Below the pieces are notes generated by a model, which had not been told where the DNA came from, did not search any database, and saw only the letters and a program-made list of their open reading frames with translations. From an uncultured Bryobacterales bacterium (lineage in GTDB: Bacteria > Acidobacteriota > Terriglobia > Bryobacterales > UBA6623), in assembly GCA_951813065.1 (NCBI GenBank), contig CATOTH010000006.1, positions 124,001 through 188,000 on the forward strand: DNA of 64,000 bases, read 5' to 3'. Every line of letters begins with the position of its first letter. Position 1 is the stretch's first letter. Both the position numbers and the translations under genes were made by a program. This document shows positions 55,307-64,000 of this stretch, in pieces.

Positions 55307-56298
55307 CCGGAGCCCAGCGTTTTTGGGCCGGGTTGGTTCTTGTGGTTGCCTTGGCTGTAACAGTAATTCACGTAGTCCGCGACCTGGGCGGTGTGCTTGC
55401 CAATGAACCTGGGCACGAGCTGCGACGAGAACCGAGTCCAGATTCGAACCAGCCCTTCCCGCGCTCGGTAACCGACGATTACGGCAATCTCGCGACGATC
55501 CCGGTCCCGCCCCGAAGAATCGTGTCGAGTGAGCTGACAGTTGACGAGATCCTCTTCGACTTGATCGACCCCGAGCGGATCGTCGCGGTCAGTCGATTTT
55601 CCTTCGAGCGGCGGTATAGCAGTCTGGCGGAACGGGTCACGATGCTGGACCTGCCTTCCAGCGAGAGCGCCGAGGTGGTATTGAGCCTCCGCCCCGACTT
55701 GGTGATTGCCGGAAGCCATGTTCGTGTCGAATGGCTCGACTTGCTGGGCCGGGGCGGAGTGCCTGTCTACCGTCTGGAGCACAATATTGCGAAGCTGTCA
55801 CAAATCAATGGACTGATCCGCCGGATCGGCTACTTGACTGGCTCGGACGACCGTGCTCGCGAGTTGGCGGAGATGTTTCAGGGCAGGATAGAGCGTGCCC
55901 TCAATCGCCGGGCCCGACACGACACTTCGCATCCCCGCATCCTAGGCTACGATCGAGGCCGGGCATCCAGCTACGGGATCAACACGCTCTTCCATGATGT
56001 CGTCACGATACTAGGCGGGATCAATATTGGAGCCGAGAGAGGGCTGGACACCTATGACGGGATTTCCTTCGAGCAGGTCGCGGATTGGAACCCGGATTGG
56101 ATCGTAACCGGGTCAGATCCTGGTCGGCACGAGGCTCTCAGGCAGGCGCTTCTCATGAATCCCGGTGTGGCTGCGACCTCTGCCGCCCGCAACGGCCAGC
56201 TGCTGATTCTGCCCCAGCAGGTCTTTCTGTCGATGTCGCACAACGTGATCGAGTTGGTGGAGAGTCTCGCGGCAGCGCTTTATCCGGAGGGAGCGTGA
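55303..56298 (+). CDS. Periplasmic corrinoid-binding protein (BtuF-like), copy 1
   Basis: A 331-residue ABC-transporter substrate-binding protein of the FecB/BtuF class III type. A membrane or signal segment at about 8-26 (WAGLVLVVALAVTVIHVV) is followed by VTDDYGNLATIPVPPRRIV, SLRPDLVIAGSHVRVEWL and WNPDWIVTGSDPG. The GTG start overlaps the previous stop. It precedes a second binding protein of the same kind; the two differ strongly in sequence, so they may bind different corrinoids. Confidence 0.87.
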   Translation: MTGAQRFWAGLVLVVALAVTVIHVVRDLGGVLANEPGHELRREPSPDSNQPFPRSVTDDYGNLATIPVPPRRIVSSELTVDEILFDLIDPERIVAVSRFSFERRYSSLAERVTMLDLPSSESAEVVLSLRPDLVIAGSHVRVEWLDLLGRGGVPVYRLEHNIAKLSQINGLIRRIGYLTGSDDRARELAEMFQGRIERALNRRARHDTSHPRILGYDRGRASSYGINTLFHDVVTILGGINIGAERGLDTYDGISFEQVADWNPDWIVTGSDPGRHEALRQALLMNPGVAATSAARNGQLLILPQQVFLSMSHNVIELVESLAAALYPEGA

Positions 56299-57275
56299 GA
56301 CCCAAGTCCAAGTTCGCCTTCGCCTTCGGGTTGACGCTGTGCCTCGTTCTGTTCGCTGCGGCGTTGCGATTCGGCGGCAGCTTTCCGTCGCCTTCGCGGC
56401 CGGGTGGGGCGGACCGAAACGGCACGGAAAATAGGGCGTTCCCCAGGGTTGCACGGGACATTCATGGGGACGAATTGAGGTTGGTGAGTGCACCGAGGGC
56501 TATTGCCTCGCAATCTCTGGTCACGGATCACTTCCTGCTAGCCCTCGTGTCTCCCGAACGGGTAGTTGCAGTGAGTCCAGCCGCTCACGACCGCCGCTAC
56601 AGCCATGTGGCCGACATGCTCCGCGACATGGATGTTGCAGTCGCGACCGATCCAGAAGCGGTCTTGCGCCGAAGCCCGGACCTGATACTGGTTTCCCAAG
56701 ATGCTCGGGCGGAGTATGTCGACATCGCAAGAACCCTAGGCACTCCCGTCTTTCGGATGCGGACGATCTTCGAGGATTTTGAGCAGATCGCGAGTGGTCT
56801 CGAAACCACGGGTTTCTTGCTGGGGGAGGACGTCGCAGCGGATCGAGAGATTCGGCGCCTTCGGGAGCGAGTTGCTGCGGCAGCGAAGCTCCGTCCGCCG
56901 GACGCCGAGCCCATTCGCGTCCTCGCTTTCTCGAACTTCGGAAACACCTATGGCAAGGGTTCGCTGTTCGATCACATTCTCGCGCAACTCGGGGCGATCA
57001 ATGTTGCGGCAGAGCGTGGCATCGGCCCCTATGGATCGATCAGCAGCGAGCATGTAGCAGCGTGGAATCCCGACTGGATCGTAGCTGGGGGTGAACCGGA
57101 GTCAGCAACGGATCTTCGTGCGCGCTTTCTGGCCGATACGGGTGTGGCCGCTTCAACGGCCGGTCGCAAAGGTCAGGTCCTGATCGTGGAGAACCGCCGC
57201 TATCTTTCCATGTCTCAGCATGTGGCGGGTCTGTTGGAAGACATCGCTGCGGCCATCTACCCGGACTCCATATGA
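56295..57275 (+). CDS. Periplasmic corrinoid-binding protein (BtuF-like), copy 2
   Basis: A 326-residue class III substrate-binding protein starting at the GTG at 56295, which overlaps the previous stop (GTGA) and has a GGAGGG just upstream. Signal segment KFAFAFGLTLCLVLFAAALRF. Motifs parallel copy 1: VTDHFLLALVSPERVVAVSP, LRRSPDLILVSQDARAEYVD, LGAINVAAERGIGPYG and WNPDWIVAGGEPE. Its stop overlaps the btuC start. Tandem copies before one permease are unusual and point to specialised or dual corrinoid recognition. Confidence 0.87.
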   Translation: MRPKSKFAFAFGLTLCLVLFAAALRFGGSFPSPSRPGGADRNGTENRAFPRVARDIHGDELRLVSAPRAIASQSLVTDHFLLALVSPERVVAVSPAAHDRRYSHVADMLRDMDVAVATDPEAVLRRSPDLILVSQDARAEYVDIARTLGTPVFRMRTIFEDFEQIASGLETTGFLLGEDVAADREIRRLRERVAAAAKLRPPDAEPIRVLAFSNFGNTYGKGSLFDHILAQLGAINVAAERGIGPYGSISSEHVAAWNPDWIVAGGEPESATDLRARFLADTGVAASTAGRKGQVLIVENRRYLSMSQHVAGLLEDIAAAIYPDSI

Positions 57276-58378
57276 GCGGGATTCGTTCTCTCCGGACCGG
57301 GCCCGAGGCTGCGTCTGCATCCGCAACGAAGGCGAGGGCGGGTCGGCTGCTGGTCTTTTTCCCTGCTGTGTCGTCGCTCCTTGTAGTTGCCGCCTGCGCG
57401 GGAGTCTCGATCGGCAGCACCGACATCAGTTGGCAGACCGTCGTGCAGACGGTTGCCGGCAGCATTCTACCCGAGGCGTGGATGGATTTGGGCGGCGTCT
57501 CGGATGCCGAACGAGTCATTGTTTGGCTGATCCGAATGCCCCGTGTGATCGTCGCCGCCTTAGTGGGTGCAGCGCTGGCGATCGCCGGTGTCCAGCTTCA
57601 GGGCGTTTTTCGCAACCCGCTGGCTGATCCCAGTGTGATCGGGGTCAGCCAGGGGGCTGCGCTCGGAGCGGTAATTGCGTTTGTCACTGGGCTCGCCACC
57701 CGGTCGGCCCTCTGGCTGCCGATGACCGCATTTATCGGCGGGTTTATCGCGCTGTTCGCGGTCTACCTGATTGCAACGCGAAGTGGCCGCACCCCGGTCG
57801 CGACCTTGTTGCTGGCTGGTATCGCCGTAGGTGCGCTGATCACTGCTTGCTCGTCGCTGCTGATCTCTCTCAGCTTCGTGAACTGGCAGGTGGCGGCCGA
57901 GATCGTCTTCTGGATGATGGGCGGCCTTGACAGCCGGACATGGACCCATGTCTGGATCAGCCTGCCGTTCCTAGCGCTAGGCACACTCGTGTCTCTTTGG
58001 CATACAAGGGAACTCGACCTGATGTTGCTCGGTGAGGAAACCTCTGCTTCGCTCGGCGTGGACGTGGAGACCGTCAAGAGAACGATTCTGGCAACGGCAG
58101 CGCTGTTGACGGGCGCGGCGGTAGCGGTGAGCGGCGTCGTGGGTTTCGTCGGGCTTGTCGTGCCGCATATGGTGCGGCTGATCCTGGGGCCGTCCCACCG
58201 CGCTCTCCTGCCCGCCAGCGCCCTGAGCGGGGCCCTGTTCGTGATCGTGTGCGACCTGCTGGCAAGGACTGTCCATCCTCCGACGGAGATCCGCCTCGGT
58301 GTGATCACTGCGGCGTTCGGCGCGCCGTTCTTTCTGTGGCTGCTGCGCCGCCAACGCAAGGAGATCGGTTACTTTTGA
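57272..58378 (+). CDS. btuC: Cobalamin ABC transporter permease
   Basis: A 368-residue FecCD/BtuC-family permease with about ten membrane helices. Typical motifs: RMPRVIVAALVGAALAIAGVQ, FRNPLADPSVIGVSQGAALG and the coupling helix region VGFVGLVVPHMVRLILGPSHR. It forms the membrane dimer of the importer. The ATG overlaps the previous stop (ATGA), and btuD follows with an overlap. Confidence 0.94.
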   Translation: MSGIRSLRTGPEAASASATKARAGRLLVFFPAVSSLLVVAACAGVSIGSTDISWQTVVQTVAGSILPEAWMDLGGVSDAERVIVWLIRMPRVIVAALVGAALAIAGVQLQGVFRNPLADPSVIGVSQGAALGAVIAFVTGLATRSALWLPMTAFIGGFIALFAVYLIATRSGRTPVATLLLAGIAVGALITACSSLLISLSFVNWQVAAEIVFWMMGGLDSRTWTHVWISLPFLALGTLVSLWHTRELDLMLLGEETSASLGVDVETVKRTILATAALLTGAAVAVSGVVGFVGLVVPHMVRLILGPSHRALLPASALSGALFVIVCDLLARTVHPPTEIRLGVITAAFGAPFFLWLLRRQRKEIGYF

Positions 58379-59163
58379 GCCTTCGTTTGGAACAGGCCGG
58401 TATGCGGATCGACGGGCGTTGGCTCGTGCGCGACGTCTCTCTCTCAATTGAGCCTGCTCGGGTGACTGCGTTGGTCGGCCCGAACGGATCGGGCAAATCG
58501 ACGGTCCTGCGGCTTCTGGCCGGACTGTGGCGGCCGACGAATGGCCGTGCGGCGCTGGACGGTGCGGACTTGGCCGGTATGGCACGCCGGCTGATTGCGC
58601 GACAGGTGGCGTTCGTCCCACAGGATACCCACGTTGGTTTCGCGTTTTCGGTTCGGCAGGTGGTCGAGATGGGGCGCCATCCGCATGTTGGACGATTCGA
58701 GACGCCCGGACCAAGGGATGCGGCCGCGGTAGAGGCGGCACTGGAGAGGGCGGATGTCACGCATCTCGCGGATCGGCTGGTCAACGAGCTTTCCGGGGGC
58801 GAGCGCCAGCGGGTAGTGCTTGCGCGCAGCCTGGCAACGGAAGCCGAGGCGATCCTCCTCGACGAACCAACATCCAACTTAGACATCGATCATTCACTCG
58901 AGACATTCAAATTGCTGAAGGACCTTGCCAAGGAGGGGAAGGCGGTTGCGGTGGCCCTCCACGACCTGAACGCCGTTGAGCGATGGGCGGACCATGCCGG
59001 GCTGATGCACGCGGGCAGCCTGAGGGAGTGTGGCCCGGTCAGAGACATTCTGAGGGACGATCTGGTAGAGCCAGTGTTTGGCGTTGAGGTCGAGCGTATC
59101 CACTCGGCGACCGGGGCTGATACGCTCGTTTTTCATCGCAGGCCAGCACAATGCGGTCCATGA
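58375..59163 (+). CDS. btuD: Cobalamin ABC transporter ATPase
   Basis: A 262-residue ATPase that drives the importer. Walker A GPNGSGKST, Q-loop VAFVPQDTH, ABC signature LSGGERQRV, Walker B AILLDEPTSNLD, switch His VALHDLN. The likely start is the TTG at 58375 (LSLRLEQAG), which overlaps the btuC stop (TTGA) and has an AGGAGA ten bases upstream. An ATG at 58402 would lose the first strand. Last gene of the cobalamin operon; its end shows no obvious terminator. Confidence 0.94.
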   Translation: MSLRLEQAGMRIDGRWLVRDVSLSIEPARVTALVGPNGSGKSTVLRLLAGLWRPTNGRAALDGADLAGMARRLIARQVAFVPQDTHVGFAFSVRQVVEMGRHPHVGRFETPGPRDAAAVEAALERADVTHLADRLVNELSGGERQRVVLARSLATEAEAILLDEPTSNLDIDHSLETFKLLKDLAKEGKAVAVALHDLNAVERWADHAGLMHAGSLRECGPVRDILRDDLVEPVFGVEVERIHSATGADTLVFHRRPAQCGP

Positions 59164-59506
59164 GGGGGAAGTCGTTTGGCAGAGTGTACGGCAGTCCATC
59201 CGTCCGACTGCTCGGCGATGGCCCCGCAAGGTGGCACCGGGCGGTTTCCGGACCTTCGATGCAGGTTCCTGTGCGAAGCTGGATGTCTCACGGCAGGCTA
59301 GATCGTCAATCTCAAGCCTCATGAAACAAGTGATTTGGGGTCGAGTCTGCAATCGTTTCTTGAAGTATTGTTCGATCCGTTGGGTGTAGTGGATGGAACG
59401 GCGGCCCAACGGTTCTCGAAGCATGTCAATACCGCTCGATCAGTGTGAAGTGCCCCTTACATGACCTGCGCTGAAGACGATCGAACCGGTTGGAGATCTC
59501 CGCAAT
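59164..59506. other. Intergenic region after btuD
   Basis: About 340 bases. Frames open on both strands but none shows family resemblance or a good start. No transposase or recognisable terminator. Likely promoter of the downstream DUF697-like gene. Confidence 0.4.
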
Positions 59507-60412
59507 GTGAAACGGGCGGCCACTATAATGAACTTGGTGGCTCTTGGCGTCCTGAAGCAGATAACATCCGCATTCAAGACACTCAACCCCCAGGAAGTTC
59601 GCGGGATCGCGGAGAGGCCTGTTGTGTTTGGGGTTCTGGCGGCGGACGAGAGCTGTGTCGACCAGATCCATGAATTCCTTGGGGCTTGTCCAGGCGAGCA
59701 GAGTCACCCCCAAATTGTGCGGATTGCAAGCGAGAGTGACTTTAGGCGGGTGACAATCGGCTTCTCCGAGCGCGGGATTCCGCACCCTCAGTCGTTTTTC
59801 GAGTTTGATCCGATTAGTCCGCGATCTTCCGTTGACAAGCTGTTGGACCAAAACGAGGAGGACTGGATTGCGCTAGCCCGGAGTTTTCCAGGGCTACGCC
59901 GGATGATCAGCGAGCGACTGATCTGGAAGATCGCCAGGGAGAACACACTATTCACGGTCGCTACATCCGTCCCGAACATTGTTCCTTCTGTGCTGACTCT
60001 TCCCTGGACGGCTGGCGAGTTCGCCTCAGACACCGCGTTCTTGACAGTGAATCAGGTGCGACTTTCCTTGTTGCTCGCGGCCGCACATGGGCATGAGGTG
60101 GGGTACGACAAGCAAACCCTGAAGATCGGCTCGATAGTCGGGGCAGCTATAGGGTGGCGGGCCATGGCTCGACAATTGGTGTCGAAGGTGCCGGCGGGCG
60201 GCGGGCTCGTCTCGAAGGGACTGATTGCTTTTGCGGGAACGTACGTCATGGGTCGAGGGCTCGAGCACTGGCATCGCGAGGGTAGCCTAATGGACCGCGC
60301 GACCCAGCGAGCATTCTATGCGGATGCGTATTCCAATGCCAAAGAGACGGTGGACGGGATCGTCCGGCACGTGCTTTCCGCTTCGGGTGCTGCGGAGCGG
60401 ACCGCCTCTTGA
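59507..60412 (+). CDS. DUF697-like membrane-associated protein
   Basis: A 301-residue protein beginning at a GTG (59507) or an ATG at 59528. The N-terminal half (PVVFGVLAADESCVDQIHEF; SFPGLRRMISERLIWKIA) is soluble. The C-terminal half has hydrophobic helices (NTLFTVATSVPNIVPSVLTL; IGSIVGAAIGWRAMARQLVS; KGLIAFAGTYVMGRGLEHWH) that resemble the DUF697 domain of YcjF-type, GTPase-associated proteins. No GTPase motifs in the protein itself. Function unknown. It follows the cobalamin operon but has its own 340-bp upstream region. Confidence 0.72.
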   Translation: MKRAATIMNLVALGVLKQITSAFKTLNPQEVRGIAERPVVFGVLAADESCVDQIHEFLGACPGEQSHPQIVRIASESDFRRVTIGFSERGIPHPQSFFEFDPISPRSSVDKLLDQNEEDWIALARSFPGLRRMISERLIWKIARENTLFTVATSVPNIVPSVLTLPWTAGEFASDTAFLTVNQVRLSLLLAAAHGHEVGYDKQTLKIGSIVGAAIGWRAMARQLVSKVPAGGGLVSKGLIAFAGTYVMGRGLEHWHREGSLMDRATQRAFYADAYSNAKETVDGIVRHVLSASGAAERTAS

Positions 60413-60541
60413 GCTGATGAACCCATCGAGTTGCGGCCGAGAGCCCGTCTGGAGGGCGTGGACCTCATCACGCCTGGATCAAGGCGCGTGTTTCGCTAAG
60501 GTCGGCCGGGCTGAGGGGACAGCGCACGGCGAGCCGTTCTG

Positions 60542-61081
60542 ATGCGCGTCATCGCGGGCAAGTTTCGACGGCGCGTACTCCAGTCTCTGGAGAGCTCCGA
60601 GACTCGTCCAATGCTCGGCCGAATGCGGCAAACCATGTTCGATGTCCTTCAACGGGAGATTCCGGGGCGCGTGTTCGCCGATCTGTATGCCGGCACCGGG
60701 GCCGTTGGCATCGAGGCGCTCAGCCGTGGCGCCGCAAGTGCAGTCTTCGTGGAGTCGAGCCAGCGCGCCGTGACGGTGATTCGGAACAACCTCGCGGCTC
60801 TAGAGATCACGGATCAAGCAGAGGTGCGAACTGCACAGGTCCAAGAAATCGTGGAGGGCATCGATGCAGATATCTATTTCCTGGGTCCGCCGTACGAAGC
60901 GACGAACGAGTATGTCGGCGTGCTGAGAAGGCTCTCGACCAAGCCCGCCGAATGGGTGATTGCCCAACACGGTAGAGAATTGGAGTTGTCGGAACGGTAC
61001 GGGGATCTCAACCGCGTGCGAGTGATCAAAGTGGGCGGAAACCGCCTTTCTCTGTTTCGGTACCAATCGCCAGATCGATAG
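60542..61081 (+). CDS. rsmD: RsmD-like 16S rRNA methyltransferase with altered motif
   Basis: A 179-residue SAM methyltransferase of the RsmD family, which methylates G966 of 16S rRNA at N2. RVIAGKFRRR and the SAM motif ADLYAGTGAVGIEALSRGA (46-64) are standard. The catalytic DPPY/DPPF motif reads GPPY (115-118, FLGPPY), and the upstream RPTxDRVRE block reads RPMLGRMRQ (23-30). Both changes replace an expected Asp by Gly, so activity may be reduced or lost. The frame is otherwise intact and full length, so it is not a simple pseudogene. Confidence 0.85.
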   Translation: MRVIAGKFRRRVLQSLESSETRPMLGRMRQTMFDVLQREIPGRVFADLYAGTGAVGIEALSRGAASAVFVESSQRAVTVIRNNLAALEITDQAEVRTAQVQEIVEGIDADIYFLGPPYEATNEYVGVLRRLSTKPAEWVIAQHGRELELSERYGDLNRVRVIKVGGNRLSLFRYQSPDR

Positions 61082-61117
61082 CGGCTGCCGGAACTGGGGC
61101 TATGCACAATACCGCAG

Positions 61118-62440
61118 TCAGCTTCCGTTCGACATCACCGAAGACACGACCTCGTCGATCTGGTCGAACACCCAATCGATTTCCTGGTCGGTCACAACGT
61201 ACGGGGGCATGAAATACACGATGCTGCCGTACGGGCGCAAGAGAAGGTTGCGCTCAAGGAATGCTGCCGCCATCCTCGGCCCGACGTTGGCAAGATAGCC
61301 GCCCTCCGCGGTCAGTTCCACGATCCCCAAGCCGCCGATCTGTCGGACGTCCCGGACATAGTCCCGGCCGACGAACGATTGGAGTCCCGCTCGGATTCTG
61401 GATTCGATGCCCTGAATTCGCCCCAGCACGTTTTCTTGGTCGAAGATGTCAAGACCTGCAAGCGCAACTGCGCATCCGAGTGGGTTGGCGGTGAAGGAGT
61501 GGCCGTGGAAGAATGTCTTGCTGGTGTCATCGCTCAGGAACGCCTCATAGACCCGGTCCGATGCCGCGGTGATTGCAAGCGGCAAGTAGCCGGCAGTCAG
61601 GCCCTTTGAGACGCACATCAAATCGGGAGAGACCGGCCCATGCTCACAGGCGAACATCGGGCCGGTCCGCCCGAATCCAGTCATGACCTCGTCTGCGATC
61701 AGGAGCAAATCGTGCCGGTCGCAGAGTTCGCGCAATCTCCGCAGGAACTCGGGCTTCCACACGCGCATTCCCCCTGCGGCCTGGACCATCGGCTCGACAA
61801 TGACCGCCGCGAAATCCGTGGCCCGCTCTTCAAGCAGCAGCTCGAGATCTACTAGCGGCTCGCTTCCGCCTCCGTCTAGATCCGGGTCCATGGACGCCAG
61901 GTAGTCGTTCGGGACCGTGGCACGCTCGACACCAAACAGAAGCGGCGAGTAGCTCGCAGTGAACAGGGAATCGTGGCTGGCGGACATTGCTCCAACGGTG
62001 TCCCCGTGGTACGCGTGCCTGAAAGCGAGGAATGTACGTCGCTGGGACTCACCGCGGTTCGTCCAGTATTGATACGCCATCTTGAGGGCAACTTCAACGG
62101 CGGTTGAACCGTTGTCCGAATAGAAAACCCGCGTTAGCTGGGGTGGCATTCGGGGGAGCAGCCGCTCCGCGAGTTCGACCGCGGGCGGATGGGTGCAGCC
62201 GGCAAACATCACATGTTCCAGCTGTTCCGCCTGGGCGGCGAGCGCCCGATTGATCCGGGGGTTGGCGTGGCCGTGCAGGTTGACCCACCAAGAAGAGATT
62301 CCGTCCAGGATGTGCCGCCCGTCCTCCGTTATCAGGTATGCGCCCTCCCCACGCACGATTGCAAGAGGATCGGGAGCAATCTTCATTTGCGTGAAGGGGT
62401 GCCAGATGCAAGACTGGTCCCTTGCGACAAGAGAAGGCAT
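61118..62440 (-). CDS. bioA: Adenosylmethionine-8-amino-7-oxononanoate aminotransferase
   Basis: A PLP aminotransferase of about 440 residues that makes 7,8-diaminopelargonate in biotin synthesis, using SAM as amino donor. BioA-specific stretches: CIWHPFTQMK, GISSWWVNLHGHANP, YSDNGSTAVEVALKM and FRHAYHGDTVGAMS. The PLP lysine is in CVSKGLTAGYLPLA. I start at 62440 (MPSLVARDQS); the frame opens at 62500. The other bio genes are elsewhere. It converges with rsmD, 36 bp away, and diverges from the M24 peptidase gene. Confidence 0.95.
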   Translation of the reverse strand: MPSLVARDQSCIWHPFTQMKIAPDPLAIVRGEGAYLITEDGRHILDGISSWWVNLHGHANPRINRALAAQAEQLEHVMFAGCTHPPAVELAERLLPRMPPQLTRVFYSDNGSTAVEVALKMAYQYWTNRGESQRRTFLAFRHAYHGDTVGAMSASHDSLFTASYSPLLFGVERATVPNDYLASMDPDLDGGGSEPLVDLELLLEERATDFAAVIVEPMVQAAGGMRVWKPEFLRRLRELCDRHDLLLIADEVMTGFGRTGPMFACEHGPVSPDLMCVSKGLTAGYLPLAITAASDRVYEAFLSDDTSKTFFHGHSFTANPLGCAVALAGLDIFDQENVLGRIQGIESRIRAGLQSFVGRDYVRDVRQIGGLGIVELTAEGGYLANVGPRMAAAFLERNLLLRPYGSIVYFMPPYVVTDQEIDWVFDQIDEVVSSVMSNGS

Positions 62441-62541
62441 CGTGTTAGCGTAACCCAGTCGATCTTGTGGACAGTCGCCGTTGATTTCCACAGTGTCCAC
62501 AGCCTTCCGACTTGCGTGACATTCCGCTTCGTGAGCCTGCC

Positions 62542-63795
62542 ATGTTCAGGCTGATCCTAGTTCTGGCCGCATTGTGCGCACTGCCATCGTGGGGCGCGAG
62601 CCCCGATGTTCTTCGCGAACGAGTGGACAAGCTCCTGCCTGCGGCGATGAGCCAGAACGACATTGACCTTTGGCTCGTGTTCACGAGGGAAGAGTCCAAG
62701 GACCCCTTGGCGGCGGACCTCGGTGGTGGTGATGCTGTGGCAAGGATGGCGCTGCTGTTTGCACACTCGCATGGGAAGCTGAAGAAGACCGCGATCGCGG
62801 CGAGCTATGACGTTACACCGTTAGAAGAATGCGGGATCTTCGACGAGGTTCTGGCATACCGGAGAGAAGGGATCAAGCCGCATCTGAAGCAATTCATGGC
62901 CGACCTCGATCCAGCTAGAATCGCGGTCAACACATCCAGGGACATGCCGATCGCTGATGGGCTCACGGCGGGAATGCGCGCGTATCTGGAGGAGGTGCTG
63001 GGGGAAGAGATCGCCGGACGGTTTGTCTCAGCCGAACCCCTGGTCGCCTCGTTCCGCGGACGCAGACTCTCCCAAGAAGTCGAAGTTCTGCGGGAGGCGG
63101 CCCGCCACACGGACGCGCTGATCCGCGATGCCTTGACGACTGTTGTCATCGTCCCCGGTACAACCACCGAAATCGACGTTGGCAACTACTTGCGGACCCG
63201 AACTGGAATGCTCGGAGCGACTGTTCCATTCCTTAGTGTCGTGGCGGGTCCGTCCCGGGGCCACTCGGATCCGAGTAGCCGTGTGATTCAGCGCGGAGAT
63301 CTCGTCAGAATCGATTTCGGGATAACTTTCAAGGGGTATTCGACGGATTTGCAGCGAACAGCCTACGTCTTGAACACGGGCGAGGTGGATGCTCCGGCCC
63401 AAATCCGAAAGATGTGGGAGACGTCTCGCCTGGCAGCTGATCGGCAGAAGGCCGCGATGAGGCCGGGCGTGTCTGGTGTCGAAATCGATGCGATCGCCCG
63501 AAAAACGCTGCAGGATGCCGGGTACCAAGGGCCGCCACACGGAACCGGGCATGCGATTGGGTTCACGGTTCACGACGTTGGGCCTCTGATCGGTCCCGAC
63601 TGGCCGGAACGCTACGGAACCACCGTTTTCCTGAAGATGGAGCCCGGTCAGACTTTCGCGATCGAGCCGATTCTGTATGCGCCCTACAAAGATGTCGGAG
63701 AGATCCACATCGGCCTGGAGGAAGATGTCGTCATCACCAGCAGTGGAGCGGACTATCTGCACGTGCCCCAGCGGAAGCTGATACTCATTCGTTGA
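62542..63795 (+). CDS. Exported M24 family aminopeptidase
   Basis: A 417-residue protein of the Xaa-Pro aminopeptidase/creatinase family. Signal peptide MFRLILVLAALCALPSWGA. An N-terminal creatinase-like domain is followed by the pita-bread domain with all five metal ligands: two Asp in IDFGITFKGYSTDLQR, His in HGTGHAIGF, Glu in EPGQTFAIEP and Glu in HIGLEEDVVI. Export fits a role in extracytoplasmic peptide breakdown, like the M20 enzyme at 41-42 kb. The start at 62542 is preferred over 62512 because it opens directly into the signal peptide. Confidence 0.91.
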   Translation: MFRLILVLAALCALPSWGASPDVLRERVDKLLPAAMSQNDIDLWLVFTREESKDPLAADLGGGDAVARMALLFAHSHGKLKKTAIAASYDVTPLEECGIFDEVLAYRREGIKPHLKQFMADLDPARIAVNTSRDMPIADGLTAGMRAYLEEVLGEEIAGRFVSAEPLVASFRGRRLSQEVEVLREAARHTDALIRDALTTVVIVPGTTTEIDVGNYLRTRTGMLGATVPFLSVVAGPSRGHSDPSSRVIQRGDLVRIDFGITFKGYSTDLQRTAYVLNTGEVDAPAQIRKMWETSRLAADRQKAAMRPGVSGVEIDAIARKTLQDAGYQGPPHGTGHAIGFTVHDVGPLIGPDWPERYGTTVFLKMEPGQTFAIEPILYAPYKDVGEIHIGLEEDVVITSSGADYLHVPQRKLILIR

Positions 63796-64000
63796 CTTAA
63801 GGCGATGCTTGCGAAATCGCTGGAGGTCTCTTGGTAGCGATTTGACTCGGGAATGCGAGGGTGCTGGACCGCTCCAGATCGCGGCTGGCCCCGGTCACCT
63901 GGAGAGCCTGGTGGGGGTTAAGTCCTTTCATTCGATCGGTATGTCCCGCACAAGTTCATGTACTTGCGCGGCCAATAGCGCTAGGCGGCTCAAAGACCCA

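Noticed and set aside
58894..59424. 176-residue ORF on the minus strand, possible transposase remnant
   Set aside because: Half of it is antisense to btuD, and the rest (for example TQRIEQYFKKRLQTRP) shows no transposase motif or inverted repeats.
59524..59529. Perfect TATAAT as a promoter -10 box
   Set aside because: It overlaps the possible ATG at 59528 and has no -35 hexamer at 16-18 bp; probably chance.
1..64000. CRISPR arrays, prophage, insertion sequences, rRNA
   Set aside because: No regularly spaced repeats, integrase, transposase, terminase or rRNA stretch was found on either strand.

Overview
The window is about 64 kb of high-GC (roughly 60%), densely packed bacterial chromosome with short intergenic gaps. 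I see no rRNA, tRNA, CRISPR array, phage or insertion sequence. The gene content points to an Acidobacteriota-like Gram-negative heterotroph, perhaps near Bryobacterales: a Tat-exported DUF1552 protein, a secreted multihaem cytochrome next to a PQQ-type beta-propeller, a DUF1080 glycoside-processing domain, a large PPC-domain exoprotein, a TonB receptor with an N-terminal CarboxypepD_reg domain, and many exported enzymes. This placement is inferred from family content, not from a marker-gene tree.

Layout. 0-7.5 kb: sulfatase, small Cys-rich secreted protein, free-standing tandem Cache protein, PlsB-like acyltransferase, NHL beta-propeller, exported amidohydrolase. 7.5-11.6 kb: selenium cluster of selA, yjbQ, a selenoprotein gene interrupted by an in-frame UGA (9944-9946), and a DsbD-alpha-like gene overlapping its end. 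11.6-22.7 kb: amidase, Gfo/Idh oxidoreductase, adenylate kinase, PhoD phosphatase, nadA with an erpA-type Fe-S carrier, moaA, exported aldo/keto reductase, sugar-acid dehydratase. 22.8-27.5 kb: a minus-strand run of six genes (SDR epimerase, small CxxC protein, lipid/DAG kinase, coiled-coil zinc ribbon, acyl-CoA dehydrogenase, membrane protein). 27.7-39.3 kb: exported FAH-family protein, pentahaem cytochrome plus PQQ-type propeller, DUF1385-prfA-DUF1080, LolA-like protein, PPC exoprotein. 39.8-49.1 kb: TPR protein, M20 peptidase, hemH, DUF1552, PAP2 phosphatase, second amidase, hflX. 49.4-59.2 kb: a cobalamin salvage locus with cbiZ-cbiB on the minus strand diverging from a cobalamin riboswitch that leads btuB-like receptor, unknown gene, two substrate-binding proteins, btuC and btuD, the last six joined by overlapping stop/start codons. 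59.5-63.8 kb: DUF697-like membrane protein, rsmD with altered motifs, bioA, M24 peptidase.

The strongest unusual system is the selenium cluster. The reading frame from a GTG at 9698 to 11023 is continuous except for one UGA. That UGA forms a CxxU motif in a thioredoxin-like domain. It is followed at SECIS distance by a 5-bp hairpin with a GGU apical loop, and it lies two genes downstream of selA. The product would be an exported thioredoxin-like selenoprotein with a CxxCH motif and two PDZ-like domains. The overlapping DsbD-alpha-like gene suggests a periplasmic thiol/selenol redox pair. selB, selD and tRNA-Sec are not in this window and must lie elsewhere if the UGA is decoded. The second coherent system is the riboswitch-controlled B12 uptake and remodelling locus with duplicated binding proteins and an unrecognised conserved-looking gene.
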